Shown here piece by piece: positions 1 to 5,210 of a stretch of DNA of 5,210 bases. The notes under the pieces are model-generated. The model had not been told where the DNA came from, searched no databases, and saw nothing but the letters and a program-made list of their open reading frames with translations. The DNA is from a bacterium (lineage in GTDB: Bacteria > Bacillota_I > Bacilli_A > Mycoplasmatales > Mycoplasmoidaceae). A program made the position numbers and the translations under genes. The DNA lies in NCBI GenBank assembly GCA_017633835.1, contig JAGBOP010000025.1, positions 1-5,210 of the forward strand, read 5' to 3'. The stretch's first letter is position 1; each line of letters begins with the position of its first letter.

Positions 1-192
1 ATTTTGATTTAGATTTTTGTATAGCAGATCAACTGCATTTTGACCAACAAAGTACGAACTAGAGGATTTCAAGGATTTGTTTTCACTAGCTAACGCAATG
101 GCAAGTGACATTCCACCAGCGGCGACAATTGCACATGCACCACCGATGAGAAATCACTTCCATTTTTTGCTAAATTTCTGGTTCGATTTCAT
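1..192 (-). CDS. N-terminus of an exported or membrane-anchored protein (partial, runs off left edge)
   Basis: The first 64 codons of a leftward gene are present and the rest lies outside the window. The protein starts MKSNQKFSKKWKWF, a Lys-rich segment, followed by a hydrophobic stretch at about residues 13-35 and then a Ser/Lys-rich segment (SENKSLKSSSSYFVGQ). This is the usual layout of a mycoplasma signal peptide or N-terminal anchor facing outward. A-L-A before Ser36 would suit signal peptidase I, but an uncleaved anchor is equally possible. Cys20 sits at the start of the hydrophobic core, not at its end, so I do not call a lipoprotein. Trp13 is UGA. ATG at 190-192 is the first in-frame ATG after an in-frame stop, but its Shine-Dalgarno is poor; an AAGGA lies about 20 bases upstream, which would fit an in-frame TTA start four codons earlier. 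Function is unknown. Upstream lies a structured leader that may control expression. Confidence 0.7.
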
Positions 193-212
193 TTTCTTTT
201 TGCTTAATTTTT

Positions 213-225
213 GTCCTTACTGGAC
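213..225 (-). promoter_or_regulatory. Shine-Dalgarno-like AAGGA inside a mini-hairpin, upstream of the exported-protein gene
   Basis: On the minus strand the sequence reads GTCCAGTAAGGAC. GTCC and GGAC can pair as a 4-bp stem, and the second arm overlaps the only good Shine-Dalgarno-like sequence (AAGGA) near the gene. The distance to the ATG at 192 is about 20 bases, too long for normal use. An in-frame TTA codon lies six bases after GGA and would give a protein four residues longer. Either the ATG is used with the weak AAAGAAA just before it, or this site serves an unusual start. Confidence 0.3.
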
Positions 226-242
226 GCTTTTAAATAAAAGTA

Positions 243-265
243 GCCAGTTTGGATGTCAAACTGGC
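243..265 (-). terminator. Perfect 9-bp hairpin, terminator- or attenuator-like
   Basis: GCCAGTTTG (243-251) and CAAACTGGC (257-265) are exact reverse complements separated by a 5-base loop. Read leftward the stem is followed by TACTTTTATTT, an interrupted T tract, so it could act as an intrinsic terminator. It lies only about 50 bases before the start of the exported-protein gene and about 30 bases after the larger T7-ended hairpin. It is therefore either a second back-up terminator for ppa-yebC or the regulated terminator of an attenuator. Confidence 0.55.
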
Positions 266-287
266 ATACCTTTCTATTTTGCAGAAT

Positions 288-367
288 AAAAAAACCAGTT
301 TAACGCACCAAAATAAAGCATCGTCTTACCATGCTTCTTAATCGTGGATGTTGGTTTCGTTAAACTG
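288..367 (-). terminator. Branched hairpin ending in a run of seven T, downstream of yebC
   Basis: Read leftward, the outer stem is CAGTTTAACG (358-367) with CGTTAAACTG (296-305), 10 perfect pairs. Inside it are a 5-bp stem ACCAA (307-311)/TTGGT (351-355) and a 6-bp hairpin AAGCAT (316-321)/ATGCTT (331-336) with a 9-base loop. The 3' side continues GG and then seven T (288-294). This is the likely end of the ppa-yebC transcript, about 50 bases past the yebC stop. The long branched interior is unlike a simple terminator and suggests a structured RNA, perhaps a small RNA or a leader element. I do not recognise a known RNA family. Confidence 0.55.
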
Positions 368-387
368 TTAGTTTCCATACATGTTTT

Positions 388-393
388 ATTCTA
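388..393 (-). promoter_or_regulatory. Possible -10 box ahead of the structured leader
   Basis: The minus strand reads TAGAAT, one mismatch from TATAAT, in a strongly AT-rich stretch just after the yebC stop. No convincing -35 is visible, which is common for mycoplasma promoters. If used, transcription would start near 380 and the RNA would carry both hairpins as a leader of roughly 190 bases before the exported-protein gene. In DNA this AT-rich such a match could easily be chance. Confidence 0.2.
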
Positions 394-417
394 ATACAAA
401 ATAATACTATTAGATTA

Positions 418-1125
418 TTAATTTGCAGAATTTGTTACTACTCATTGAATGTCGTCATCAGCGTCACACATGTCGATAAAACTGTTTAATCGTTCTTGAT
501 CAGCACCGTTTAATTCGACATATTCATTCGGAATGTACTTAACTTCGGAACTGATGATTTTCGTATCTTTTAACCCTTCAAGCACTTTTTTTACTGCATA
601 ATAGTCTTGTTGGGAACAAATTAGTTCTTTTTCGTTGTTTTCAAACGAAGAAATGTCGTCAATACTGTAATCAATTAACGCTTCAACTAAGTCTTCTTCA
701 CTTAATGGCGTACTAATTAGAAAGACTCCTTTAATGGAGAAATTCATTAAAACAGAATTAGGTTTAGCCATGGTGCCGTGCATCTTTGATAACACGGAGT
801 TAACTGCTCCACGAGCCCGACCTGGATTATCAGTTAAAACTGAAATTACAATCGATAATCCGTTTGGACCGTATGCTTCATACATTTGGGATTCAAGATT
901 AGCAGTATCTTTTTGCGAACCTTTAATATTCCGTTCAATTGAATCTTTACTTAAGTTGTTTTGTAATGCTTTTTCAACTGCTGCTTTTAAGCGGGGATTT
1001 GCTTCAATGTTTGGACCCCCCATTTTGGCAGCCGCCCGAATTTCCCGGGCTAGTTTCATTCAAATTTTCGCGTTATCTTGTTGTTTCTTATTATTTTGAC
1101 TAGCAATTAAATGCTTGCGTGGCAT
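418..1125 (-). CDS. yebC: YebC/PmpR-family protein
   Basis: The product is 235 aa, close to the usual length of about 240 for this family. It shows the family layout: a KLAREIRAAAKMGG segment (residues 24-37), EANPRLKAAVEKAL (41-54), SKDSIERNIKG (59-69), the hallmark YEAYGPNG (82-89) and LTDN (97-100), and a DDDIQWV ending. Members have been described as DNA-binding regulators, and some as translation factors helping ribosomes stalled on proline runs; which applies here cannot be told from sequence. The N-terminus (MPRKHLIASQNNKKQQDNAK) replaces the common MAGHSKWANIKHRK but keeps a basic character. Trp22 and the Trp in DDIQW are UGA, so a standard-code reading loses both ends of the gene. 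ATG at 1123-1125 follows the ppa stop by nine bases, and its Shine-Dalgarno AAGGAA (1138-1143) lies in the last ppa codons, so the two genes are an operon and probably translationally coupled. Confidence 0.95.
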
Positions 1126-1134
1126 AAAGACAAA

Positions 1135-1689
1135 TTATTCCTTAGTGTATTTTTCAGGGTGATGCTTGTGCATCATTTCAACAAATTCTTTTTTAGGCAT
1201 GTCACCGTATTTTTCAGCTAATTCTTGGCAGGTTTTAAATTCATTAACAGCTCAGTCAAGATCTTTAAAGCCTAAAACAGTAACAGTTTTCTTTTGTAAT
1301 GCCTTGTATTGTTCAAAGAAGTTTTGAATTTCATCCTTGATGTGTTGGGGAACATCATCTAAAGTGCGAATGTGTTCAAACCGTTTATCACATGAAATAA
1401 CGGTGATTAACTTCGTGTCGGTTTCACCACTATCAATCATTTCCATGGCACCTAAAATGCGAACTGGAACACTAACACCAGGAATGAAAGATTGGTCAGC
1501 AATAACTAATGCATCTAGTTCATCGCCATCTCAGTCCAAAGTGTTTGGAATGAAACCGTAGTTTTGTGGGTAAATATTTGCCCCGTACAAAATGCGGTCA
1601 ACCGCAATTTGCTTAGTCTTGCGGTCGTATTCATACTTAATATTGGAATGCTTAGGAATTTCGATAATAACATCTAGTTTATTTTCCAT
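1135..1689 (-). CDS. ppa: Inorganic pyrophosphatase, family I (soluble)
   Basis: This cytoplasmic enzyme hydrolyses pyrophosphate to two phosphates, pulling forward nucleic acid, tRNA-charging and nucleotide reactions. The product is 184 aa, normal for bacterial family I. The active-site residues can be read directly, in the order and spacing of the E. coli enzyme: Glu10 (EIPK), Lys18 and Glu20 (KYEYD), Arg32 (VDRIL), Tyr44 (NYGFIPN), the signature DGDELD with Asp54, Asp56 and Asp59 for Mg2+, then Asp86, Asp91 and Lys93 ([10 protein letters not shown]), and Tyr128-Lys129 (FFEQYK). EHI at 105-107 also matches the family. Trp53, directly before the signature, and the Trp in DLDWAVNEF are UGA. 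ATG at 1687-1689 is preceded by a clean AGGAG (1701-1705) 11 bases away. It is first in a leftward operon with yebC, divergent from the glycosyltransferase gene. Confidence 0.98.
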
Positions 1690-1792
1690 AATTTTTTTTG
1701 CTCCTGCAATATATTGGGTTATTATTATTTATATATTTTAACCTAGTTTTTAATTATTATTTGGTTAAATCTATATTATTTAATAAGGAATA
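1690..1792. promoter_or_regulatory. Divergent AT-rich promoter region between ppa and the glycosyltransferase gene
   Basis: These 103 bases must hold the promoters for leftward ppa-yebC and rightward glycosyltransferase transcription. They consist almost wholly of A and T, so many -10-like hexamers occur (for example TATATT at 1772-1777 rightward) and none can be singled out. An inverted repeat TTTAACC (1737-1743)/GGTTAAA (1763-1769) with a 19-base gap sits centrally and could be an operator or chance. The ppa Shine-Dalgarno AGGAG is at 1701-1705; the glycosyltransferase one, AAGGAA, is at 1785-1790, only two bases from its ATG. Confidence 0.45.
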
Positions 1793-3892
1793 ATGAATAC
1801 TTCTTTACCATTAATTAGCGTAATTATTAATAATTATAATAATGACCGTTTTATTGAAAAGGCCATTTTATCGGTTAGTAACCAAACTTATGTTAATTTG
1901 CAAATTATCATTCAAGATGATTGCTCCACTAATCCCAAGATTAAAAATATTTATGATAAATTTTTAGCATATGATAAAAGAATTGAAGTTCATTACAATG
2001 CTAAAAATAGCCAATTGTTTGCCAGTCGTATGAACGCCATCAACTATATTAAAGGAAAATACGTGTGTTTTTTGGATGGAGATGATTACTATGACCTTGA
2101 CTTTATTAGGCACATGTATAACTTTATGCAATATCAACAATGCGATGTTGTGGTGTGCAATTTTGCCTATGTCATTGAAAACATGACCTTGATTGAAAAA
2201 AAGAATAAATTTTTGCATGCTCAATATGATGCTCCGCATTTGTTAAACTTCATGTTTGAACCAGTGGGAGTTAGTTTTAGTCAAAACTTAATGTGAAATA
2301 AATTATATAAAGCAGATTTAATAATCAAAGCCCAACAAACAATTTTGCAATTAGGCTTAACTAAAAAGCGAATCTTTGCTGCTGAAGATGTGCTTTTTAA
2401 TTGCTTCATTTTGCAAAATGCAACTAAGGTTTGCATTGATGAATGATTCATTGGTAATTATTACCGGCGTACAAATAGTTTGGAATTAATGGATTTAACT
2501 AAGAAAATTAATTACTTAGAATCATCAAACCAAACTTATCAAATCATTTTTGATAACTTCTTTGCTTTTAAGAAAGATTTAATACATGATGAAACATTTA
2601 ACTATTTTAAGCAAACTGTAATTAATACGTTTTCACAATATCTTGAATTATTTCAAATTGGGATTGAAAATTTAAAGTTAGATGTAATTGCTCACTATTT
2701 AAATATTGCTCATACTAATGAAAATTTAACCCAATTAAAAAATGACATTTTAAGTGTCAATAATGAATGATTAATTACTAAAAACTTTAAATTTAAAAAT
2801 CCCATTGATACTTACAAAAAGAAAATTCTAAAAGGAAATGACATTTCGTTTAGTTTACCAAATTGTATTTTTGCTTCAGCTTATTTAAATAATAGTAAAA
2901 TCATTGACTTAAATGAACAATATTATTTCTTTAATTATGAAGGATACAGTTTATTAATTTTTAGTTTAGATTACCATAAAGAAGTCAACATTGCATATGA
3001 TGAACACAATCCTTACCATAATGTCTTAATGGATAAATTAACCAAGTTAATTAGTCAAGATCATATTAGTCAACAAAAATTAGTTTTTAAATCAGTGGGA
3101 ACTGCTCCCTTACATTCTTTTAACTTAATTGTTGATCAATTGATTATTTCACAACATAGTGCAGGGTATATTTGAAATAATTCTTTAATCCACTTATTTT
3201 TCAAAAAACTTATTAATAAGAATGAAGAACTATTAAAAAAAGTAACGCAACTATTTGCTATTGCGTTACTAGTTACTAAACAAAATTTAAACTATTTGGA
3301 TAAATCATTATTTAACTATAACTATAGTTTGTTTTATTTGTTTTTTGTTGCCTTAAAGGTATACTTTAACCAAAATAAGCCTTTAAATAACATTAAAACC
3401 AATAATGTTAAAGAAATCATGCTTTATGTTTATTTAAATCCCAAAGTAGTAATTAATAATCCGTACTTTCAATTTGCTAACCAAATTGCCAATGACCAAG
3501 CAAGCCAATTCATTAACATTATTAAGCAATATTACCAAGAATTATTAGATGAAGAATTAGCAAATTTTCTTTATGATGCTTTTTTTGATCACTTAGCATA
3601 TTGATATGAAAGCACGATTGTCATTCCTCACCAAGTTACTTTTAAGTTTAAGCAAGGACAAAAAAAGATTGATCTTTATCAAATGTGGTTAGGACAAACA
3701 AGTCCTTCTTCCAAATTTCATAACTATCAATCTAATCTTTATAAGATTCCAGGACTTAAACACATTGGGTATTTAATATCAGATTCTAATATCTTTACCA
3801 ATGAAATGTATTTAATCCTTCGTAATCACCATTCAATTTTTAAATTATTTTGAAATTTAAATAAACACAAAATTAATAAGTATCAATTTTAA
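1793..3892 (+). CDS. Family 2 glycosyltransferase with a long unassigned C-terminal region
   Basis: Read with UGA as Trp, this is one open frame of 699 aa. Residues 1-225 form a GT-A, family 2 domain: the start PLISVIINNYNNDRFIEKAI, the nucleotide-binding Asp42-Asp43 (QDDCST), the DxD-type metal site Asp95-Gly-Asp-Asp98 (FLDGDDYYD), a W-N-K-L-Y-K segment at 168-173, and Glu198-Asp199 (AAEDVLFN) as the likely catalytic acid pair. It should transfer a sugar from a nucleotide donor to a glycolipid, polysaccharide or protein acceptor at the membrane; donor and acceptor cannot be read. The remaining ~470 residues are Asn/Lys/Leu-rich and match no domain I recognise; a short hydrophobic patch (YSLFYLFFVALKVYF, near residue 510) might touch the membrane, but there is no clear transmembrane span. 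UGA codons at residues 168, 218, 326, 461, 604 and 687 are not stops. The gene looks more AT-rich than ppa or yebC and stands alone on the plus strand. The ATG has AAGGAA very close upstream. Confidence 0.92.
3235..3270 (-). terminator. Minus-strand intrinsic terminator inside the glycosyltransferase gene
   Basis: AGTAACGCAA (3241-3250) and TTGCGTTACT (3261-3270) are perfect 10-bp inverted repeats around a 10-base loop. Read leftward, the stem runs straight into seven T (3241 down to 3235), the standard rho-independent layout. Read rightward there is no T tract after the stem, so it should not stop the glycosyltransferase mRNA. Its likely role is to end leftward transcription from the rbfA and membrane-protein genes, which have no visible terminator at their own end near 3889. 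It lies about 620 bases beyond that end. Confidence 0.55.
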
Positions 3893-4839
3893 TGAGCAAA
3901 ATATAAAGCTAATTCCATGCAAGCACTGCAAACAAGGAAAATGAAAACAATAACGTATGTGACTTGTTGACTATAAACATAAATAATGTTGTATTGAGCA
4001 TCATTAATGTTGTTCAACCATAAAGAAATCAGAATCACAATTGGCACTAACAATAATACGAGTGCAAAAGTTGCTACACCTAACACCGCATGACTAAATG
4101 CTAATTTCATCATGAAGAAGTTAGGATAAGTTCCAGCGGGTGCAAATGGAACCAAAGCAGTTCCTTCAATTGCATATACACTATAAGCAATAATAATACT
4201 TAAGCAAATTACAAAAACAATCGAAGAAGAAATATAAGCAATTCAATTTCACTTTTGGTAAGATTTTTGTTGAATTTTTTGCTTTAAGTAAAAATAGTAA
4301 GAGCGAAACCAATGCAAAATACTTACTTTATCCCACATGGTTTCAAAACGAGTTTGTCTTACTACATACGCTTCAAGTTCTTCGGAACTAAATTCATAAC
4401 GGGAATCTTTATTAATTACAAAATCTAAGTTAAACAAGCGAATGAATTTAATTCATAATCAATAAAATGGTCAGATAAATAACCATTTATGATAAAGTCT
4501 TAATTCATAAGCATAATCTTCTTGTTTTTTCTTGGATAAAGTTTGTAAGTATTTTTGCTTTTCTTGCTTAAATGATTGGGAATTTAATTCAACATTCCCA
4601 TAAGTGCTGACAATGTTTTTAATCTTAACATTCGGATTTTGCACGGGAAAAACTAATGGTTTTCTTAATGAATTCCGTTTATTATGCTTAATGACTTTTA
4701 AACTAGATTCCAGTTCATCACTGTGTTTAAAAGTAAATCATCCGCATAAATAAACTCACAAGGTGAAAAAGTAACTAAGCCAAGCAAAATGACTGGCACT
4801 AGTTGTCTTCGTGGTGTTCTTCTTTTTGCTTAATGTCAT
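3889..4839 (-). CDS. Multi-spanning membrane protein of unknown family, in the rbfA operon
   Basis: With UGA as Trp this is a 316-aa frame. The order is: a Lys/Thr-rich start MTLSKKKNTTKTTSASH, a first hydrophobic span (about 17-37), a hydrophilic region with many Lys and Gln (38-118), a Trp-rich second span (119-138, WLFIWPFYWLWIKF), a second hydrophilic loop (139-196) with acidic SSEELEAYV, and three strong spans at about 199-223, 249-275 and 286-312. The Lys-rich N-terminus should face the cytoplasm. I recognise no family or catalytic motif. UGA encodes Trp28, 34, 123, 127, 129, 197 and 199, so a standard-code annotation would show only two fragments. The only good start is ATG at 4837-4839, which lies 41 bases inside rbfA in another frame and has no clear Shine-Dalgarno, implying coupling to rbfA translation. 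Its TAA overlaps the convergent glycosyltransferase TAA in one TTAA. Confidence 0.8.
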
Positions 4840-5179
4840 TGAAAATTTCGTTAATTTTTGCTACATTATCCATCACGCTATCCCGATTAAAGCGAACAAT
4901 TGGTACTTTGTAAGTACTCATGTTCTTAGCTAAATAAGTCCGAAAAACACCAGCTTTTTGGTTTAATTGCAACACGATGTTATCAAGTTGGTCTCGGTTG
5001 CGAGAATCAACATAAACATCGCAATAACTATAATCAGGGGATAATTTAACGTCAGTAAAACAAATTACACTGGGATCAATTCTTTGATCTTTTATTTTGT
5101 ATAGCTGTTCATTTAGGTAATCAAGCACTAATGCTTCTTTTTTATCTTTACTGTAAGGATGACTAGTTCTTCTTTTCAC
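4799..5179 (-). CDS. rbfA: Ribosome-binding factor A
   Basis: RbfA is a small KH-like protein that binds the immature 30S subunit and helps 16S rRNA 5'-end maturation, especially in the cold. The 126-aa product has the expected size and motifs: a basic N-terminus, IDPSVICFTDVKLSPDYSYCDVYVD at 34-58 (the family's DPR...VTDVxxSxDL...VYV block), QKAGVFRTYLAKNM at 74-87 matching the KH-like helix with its A-G kink, and VPIVRFNRDSVMDNVAKINEI at 92-112, the conserved P-x-x-R-F-x-x-D ending. The last residues (KQKEEHHEDN) are a charged tail. The start is GTG at 5177-5179, chosen because AGGAG lies nine bases upstream. The downstream membrane-protein gene starts inside the rbfA 3' end, and the upstream gene ends at or over the rbfA start, so this is a tightly packed operon. 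Confidence 0.93.
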   Translation of the reverse strand: MKRRTSHPYSKDKKEALVLDYLNEQLYKIKDQRIDPSVICFTDVKLSPDYSYCDVYVDSRNRDQLDNIVLQLNQKAGVFRTYLAKNMSTYKVPIVRFNRDSVMDNVAKINEIFNDIKQKEEHHEDN

Positions 5180-5210
5180 TGGCTTGTTCTCCTAATTTCT
5201 TTTCAAGATC
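5163..5210 (-). CDS. Possible 3' end of an upstream gene (partial)
   Basis: One minus-strand frame from the right edge reads DLEKKLGEQASEKKN and stops at TAG (5163-5165), overlapping rbfA by 17 bases. Another frame reads only ILKRN and stops at TAG (5192-5194), inside the rbfA Shine-Dalgarno. Either could be the true tail of the preceding leftward gene. In many bacteria infB (initiation factor 2) precedes rbfA, so that is the best guess, but nothing in these few codons proves it. Confidence 0.3.
   Translation of the reverse strand, partial: DLEKKLGEQASEKKN
5189..5193 (-). promoter_or_regulatory. rbfA Shine-Dalgarno that fixes the GTG start
   Basis: AGGAG on the minus strand, nine bases before the GTG at 5179. 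The GTG opens the basic MKRRTSHPYSK segment typical of an RbfA N-terminus, and no in-frame ATG lies nearby, so this site decides the start codon. Confidence 0.75.

Larger units (their letters stand above)
193..417 (-). promoter_or_regulatory. Structured non-coding region: yebC downstream region and leader of the exported-protein gene
   Basis: This 225-base stretch has no credible gene. Read leftward it holds, in order: an AT-rich segment with a possible -10 box, a large branched hairpin (296-367) ending in seven T, a second perfect 9-bp hairpin (243-265) followed by a T-rich tract, and a short GTCC/GGAC hairpin (213-225) that contains an AAGGA Shine-Dalgarno-like sequence. The arms of the two big hairpins share the CAGTTT/AAACTG core, so the right arm of one can pair with the left arm of the next. 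This allows alternative structures as in a transcription attenuator. Plain tandem terminators behind yebC would explain the hairpins but not the cross-complementarity. Confidence 0.45.

Noticed and set aside
131..137. Lipoprotein cysteine in the exported protein (Cys20)
   Set aside because: The Cys is at the beginning of the hydrophobic core (FLIGGACAIVAAGG), whereas a lipobox Cys should follow it.
213..240. CTTTTA/TAAAAG inverted repeat as a further terminator
   Set aside because: Only A-T pairs apart from the closing pair and a two-base loop; too weak to stand apart from background in this AT-rich DNA.
77..289. Plus-strand open frame of 70 codons
   Set aside because: It lies over the antisense of the exported-protein N-terminus and the hairpin region, has no recognisable motif, and its Phe-rich content mirrors the Lys/Asn-rich minus-strand frame.
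296..367. tRNA or SRP RNA
   Set aside because: There is no T-loop GTTCGA-type sequence or acceptor layout for a tRNA, and no GGAA-type loop with the conserved SRP internal loops.
734..1099. Plus-strand open frame of 121 codons
   Set aside because: Entirely antisense to yebC, whose family match is strong.
1337..1561. Plus-strand open frame of 74 codons
   Set aside because: Entirely antisense to ppa, whose active-site residues are intact.
1138..1792. Shared AAGGAATAAT before yebC and before the glycosyltransferase gene as a repeat
   Set aside because: Both are Shine-Dalgarno sequences next to TAA/ATG-rich context; ten bases of such sequence are expected by chance and function.
1964..2239. 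Minus-strand open frame of 91 codons
   Set aside because: Antisense to the conserved glycosyltransferase domain, including its DGDD site.
1793..3892. Glycosyltransferase as a pseudogene broken by several stops
   Set aside because: All internal stops are TGA, none is TAA or TAG, and the frame is continuous; the other genes in the window also use TGA as Trp.

Overview
The window comes from an AT-rich mollicute (Mycoplasma-type) genome that reads UGA as tryptophan. In-frame TGA codons fall at expected Trp positions in every substantial gene (for example in inorganic pyrophosphatase and in the W-N-K-L-Y segment of the glycosyltransferase), and without this recoding each gene would be broken. YebC begins with MPRKHLIA instead of the common MAGHSKW start. 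I recall the MPRKHLIA form from pneumoniae-group/Ureaplasma-like mycoplasmas, so I lean that way, but I do not claim a species.

Layout, left to right. Positions 1-192 (minus) hold the N-terminus of an exported or membrane-anchored protein that runs off the left edge. Positions 193-417 are non-coding but highly structured. Read on the minus strand, they carry two terminator-like hairpins whose arms are also complementary to each other, ahead of the exported-protein gene and behind yebC. Positions 418-1689 (minus) are a compact ppa-yebC pair: inorganic pyrophosphatase, then a YebC/PmpR-family protein. Positions 1690-1792 are a very AT-rich divergent intergenic region. Positions 1793-3892 (plus) are one long family 2 glycosyltransferase gene (699 aa with UGA as Trp) whose C-terminal two thirds I cannot assign. 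Positions 3889-4839 (minus) encode a 316-aa multi-spanning membrane protein of unknown family. Positions 4799-5179 (minus) are rbfA, and the last bases hold the tail of another leftward gene.

The genes form three groups. The leftward rbfA group (unknown upstream gene, rbfA, membrane protein) is tightly overlapped and meets the glycosyltransferase tail to tail, with both TAA stops drawn from the same TTAA. No terminator is visible at that junction. A textbook minus-strand terminator instead lies about 620 bases inside the glycosyltransferase gene, in antisense orientation. The second group is the leftward ppa-yebC operon. The third is the exported-protein gene with its structured leader.

The most interesting signals are the attenuator-like four-arm leader (243-367), the antisense terminator embedded in the glycosyltransferase coding sequence (3235-3270), and the two large unassigned protein regions (the glycosyltransferase C-terminus and the rbfA-linked membrane protein). 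I see no mobile element, CRISPR array, tRNA or rRNA.
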